NCBI RefSeq assembly: GCF_001425445.1
Contig: NZ_LMQU01000002.1
Coordinates: 24,242-88,241 of the forward strand
DNA: 64,000 nucleotides
Direction: 5' to 3'
Source: Devosia sp. Leaf420
Lineage (GTDB): Bacteria > Pseudomonadota > Alphaproteobacteria > Rhizobiales > Devosiaceae
Positions 63,870 to 64,000 of this stretch are shown piece by piece; the stretch's first letter is position 1, and each line of letters starts with the position of its first letter. Under the pieces are notes generated by a model. That model was not told where the DNA came from. It did no database searches and was given only the letters and a program-made list of their open reading frames with translations. A program made the translations under genes and the position numbers.

Positions 63870-64000
63870 TCAGGTTTTGAAGGGCGTTTGGTCTCTCAGA
63901 ACGGCATTGGCGATGACAAGGATTTTTCGCGCAATATTGCATCGTCCAGAAAAACGAAGTCTGAGCGCGAAGGGGAAGAGCGTTTCGGTCTCGGCGATTG
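63870..64000 (-). pseudogene. C-terminal transposase-like fragment, cut by window end
   Basis: On the minus strand, the frame ending at a TGA at 63870 reads GRCNIARKILVIANAVLRDQ TPFKT. The ARKILVIANAVLRD part resembles the C-termini of IS110-type transposases (MRKLLVILNAM pattern). The preceding residues (FPFALRLRFS) do not fit the family well, so a frameshift or decay is likely. Only about 43 codons are visible. Confidence 0.35.

Overview
The window looks like ordinary chromosome of a GC-rich alphaproteobacterium, most likely Hyphomicrobiales and possibly close to Devosia or Pelagibacterium. The signs are an invasion-associated-locus-B protein, an SdhE-Mfd-RecG neighbourhood, an ScfR-type regulator, DUF2076 and DUF2934 proteins, an ExoD protein, and Rhizobiales-style palindromic intergenic repeats. 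There is no rRNA or other marker here, so the genus is an inference from content. Coding density is high on both strands. I see no prophage, CRISPR array or genomic island; the only hint of an insertion element is a degraded transposase-like tail at the right edge.

Layout. 1-9 kb: cut M23 peptidase gene, prfB with its programmed frameshift, a degenerate deformylase, tRNA-Arg(CCT), several small conserved proteins, an MTA/SAH nucleosidase, a SleB-like hydrolase, an orphan FliK-like/FlhB-C-terminal pair and a family 2 glycosyltransferase. 9-14.7 kb: an ion channel with a zinc-ribbon tail, then a four-gene minus-strand signalling operon (ScfR-type regulator, single-domain receiver, tiny membrane protein, Na+/solute-symporter histidine kinase). 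14.9-20.2 kb: a complete livKHMGF branched-chain amino acid/amide ABC importer, divergent from the signalling operon. 20.4-22.8 kb: pxpBCA 5-oxoprolinase. 23-29.6 kb: small unknowns, GIY-YIG protein, tRNA-Ser(TGA), quinone reductase, TerC-type protein, split YeeE sulfur transporter, UbiH-type hydroxylase and IalB. 30-41 kb: GST, mfd, sdhE, PRC-barrel protein, recG, glmS, glmU, SPOR-like protein, tRNA-Lys(TTT). 41-53 kb: MsbA-like exporter, map-pgi-tgt, MscS channel, queA-exoD, two cyclophilins, coaD. 53-64 kb: LysE and MFS transporters, gyrA, VOC protein, HxlR/QorB divergent pair, RND transporter.

How genes work together. tgt and queA both serve queuosine synthesis; glmS and glmU supply UDP-GlcNAc; mfd and recG serve DNA repair; prfB and the deformylase-like gene both relate to translation. 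The liv importer and pxpBCA converge and could together import and hydrolyse amide-type nitrogen compounds (inference).

The most interesting locus is the signalling operon. The ScfR-type transcription factor contains a segment (about residues 132-190) that aligns without gaps to the HisKA dimerisation/phosphoacceptor domain of the histidine kinase in the same operon, 22 of 59 residues identical, with the phosphoacceptor histidine position conserved (H140 against H684). This suggests a transcription factor with a captured kinase dimerisation domain, possibly part of a phosphorelay. Other notable points are a Tgt that lacks three of the four usual zinc ligands, a deformylase degenerate in all three motifs, GyrA with Met at the position equivalent to Asp87, and three copies of a roughly 116-bp palindromic element.
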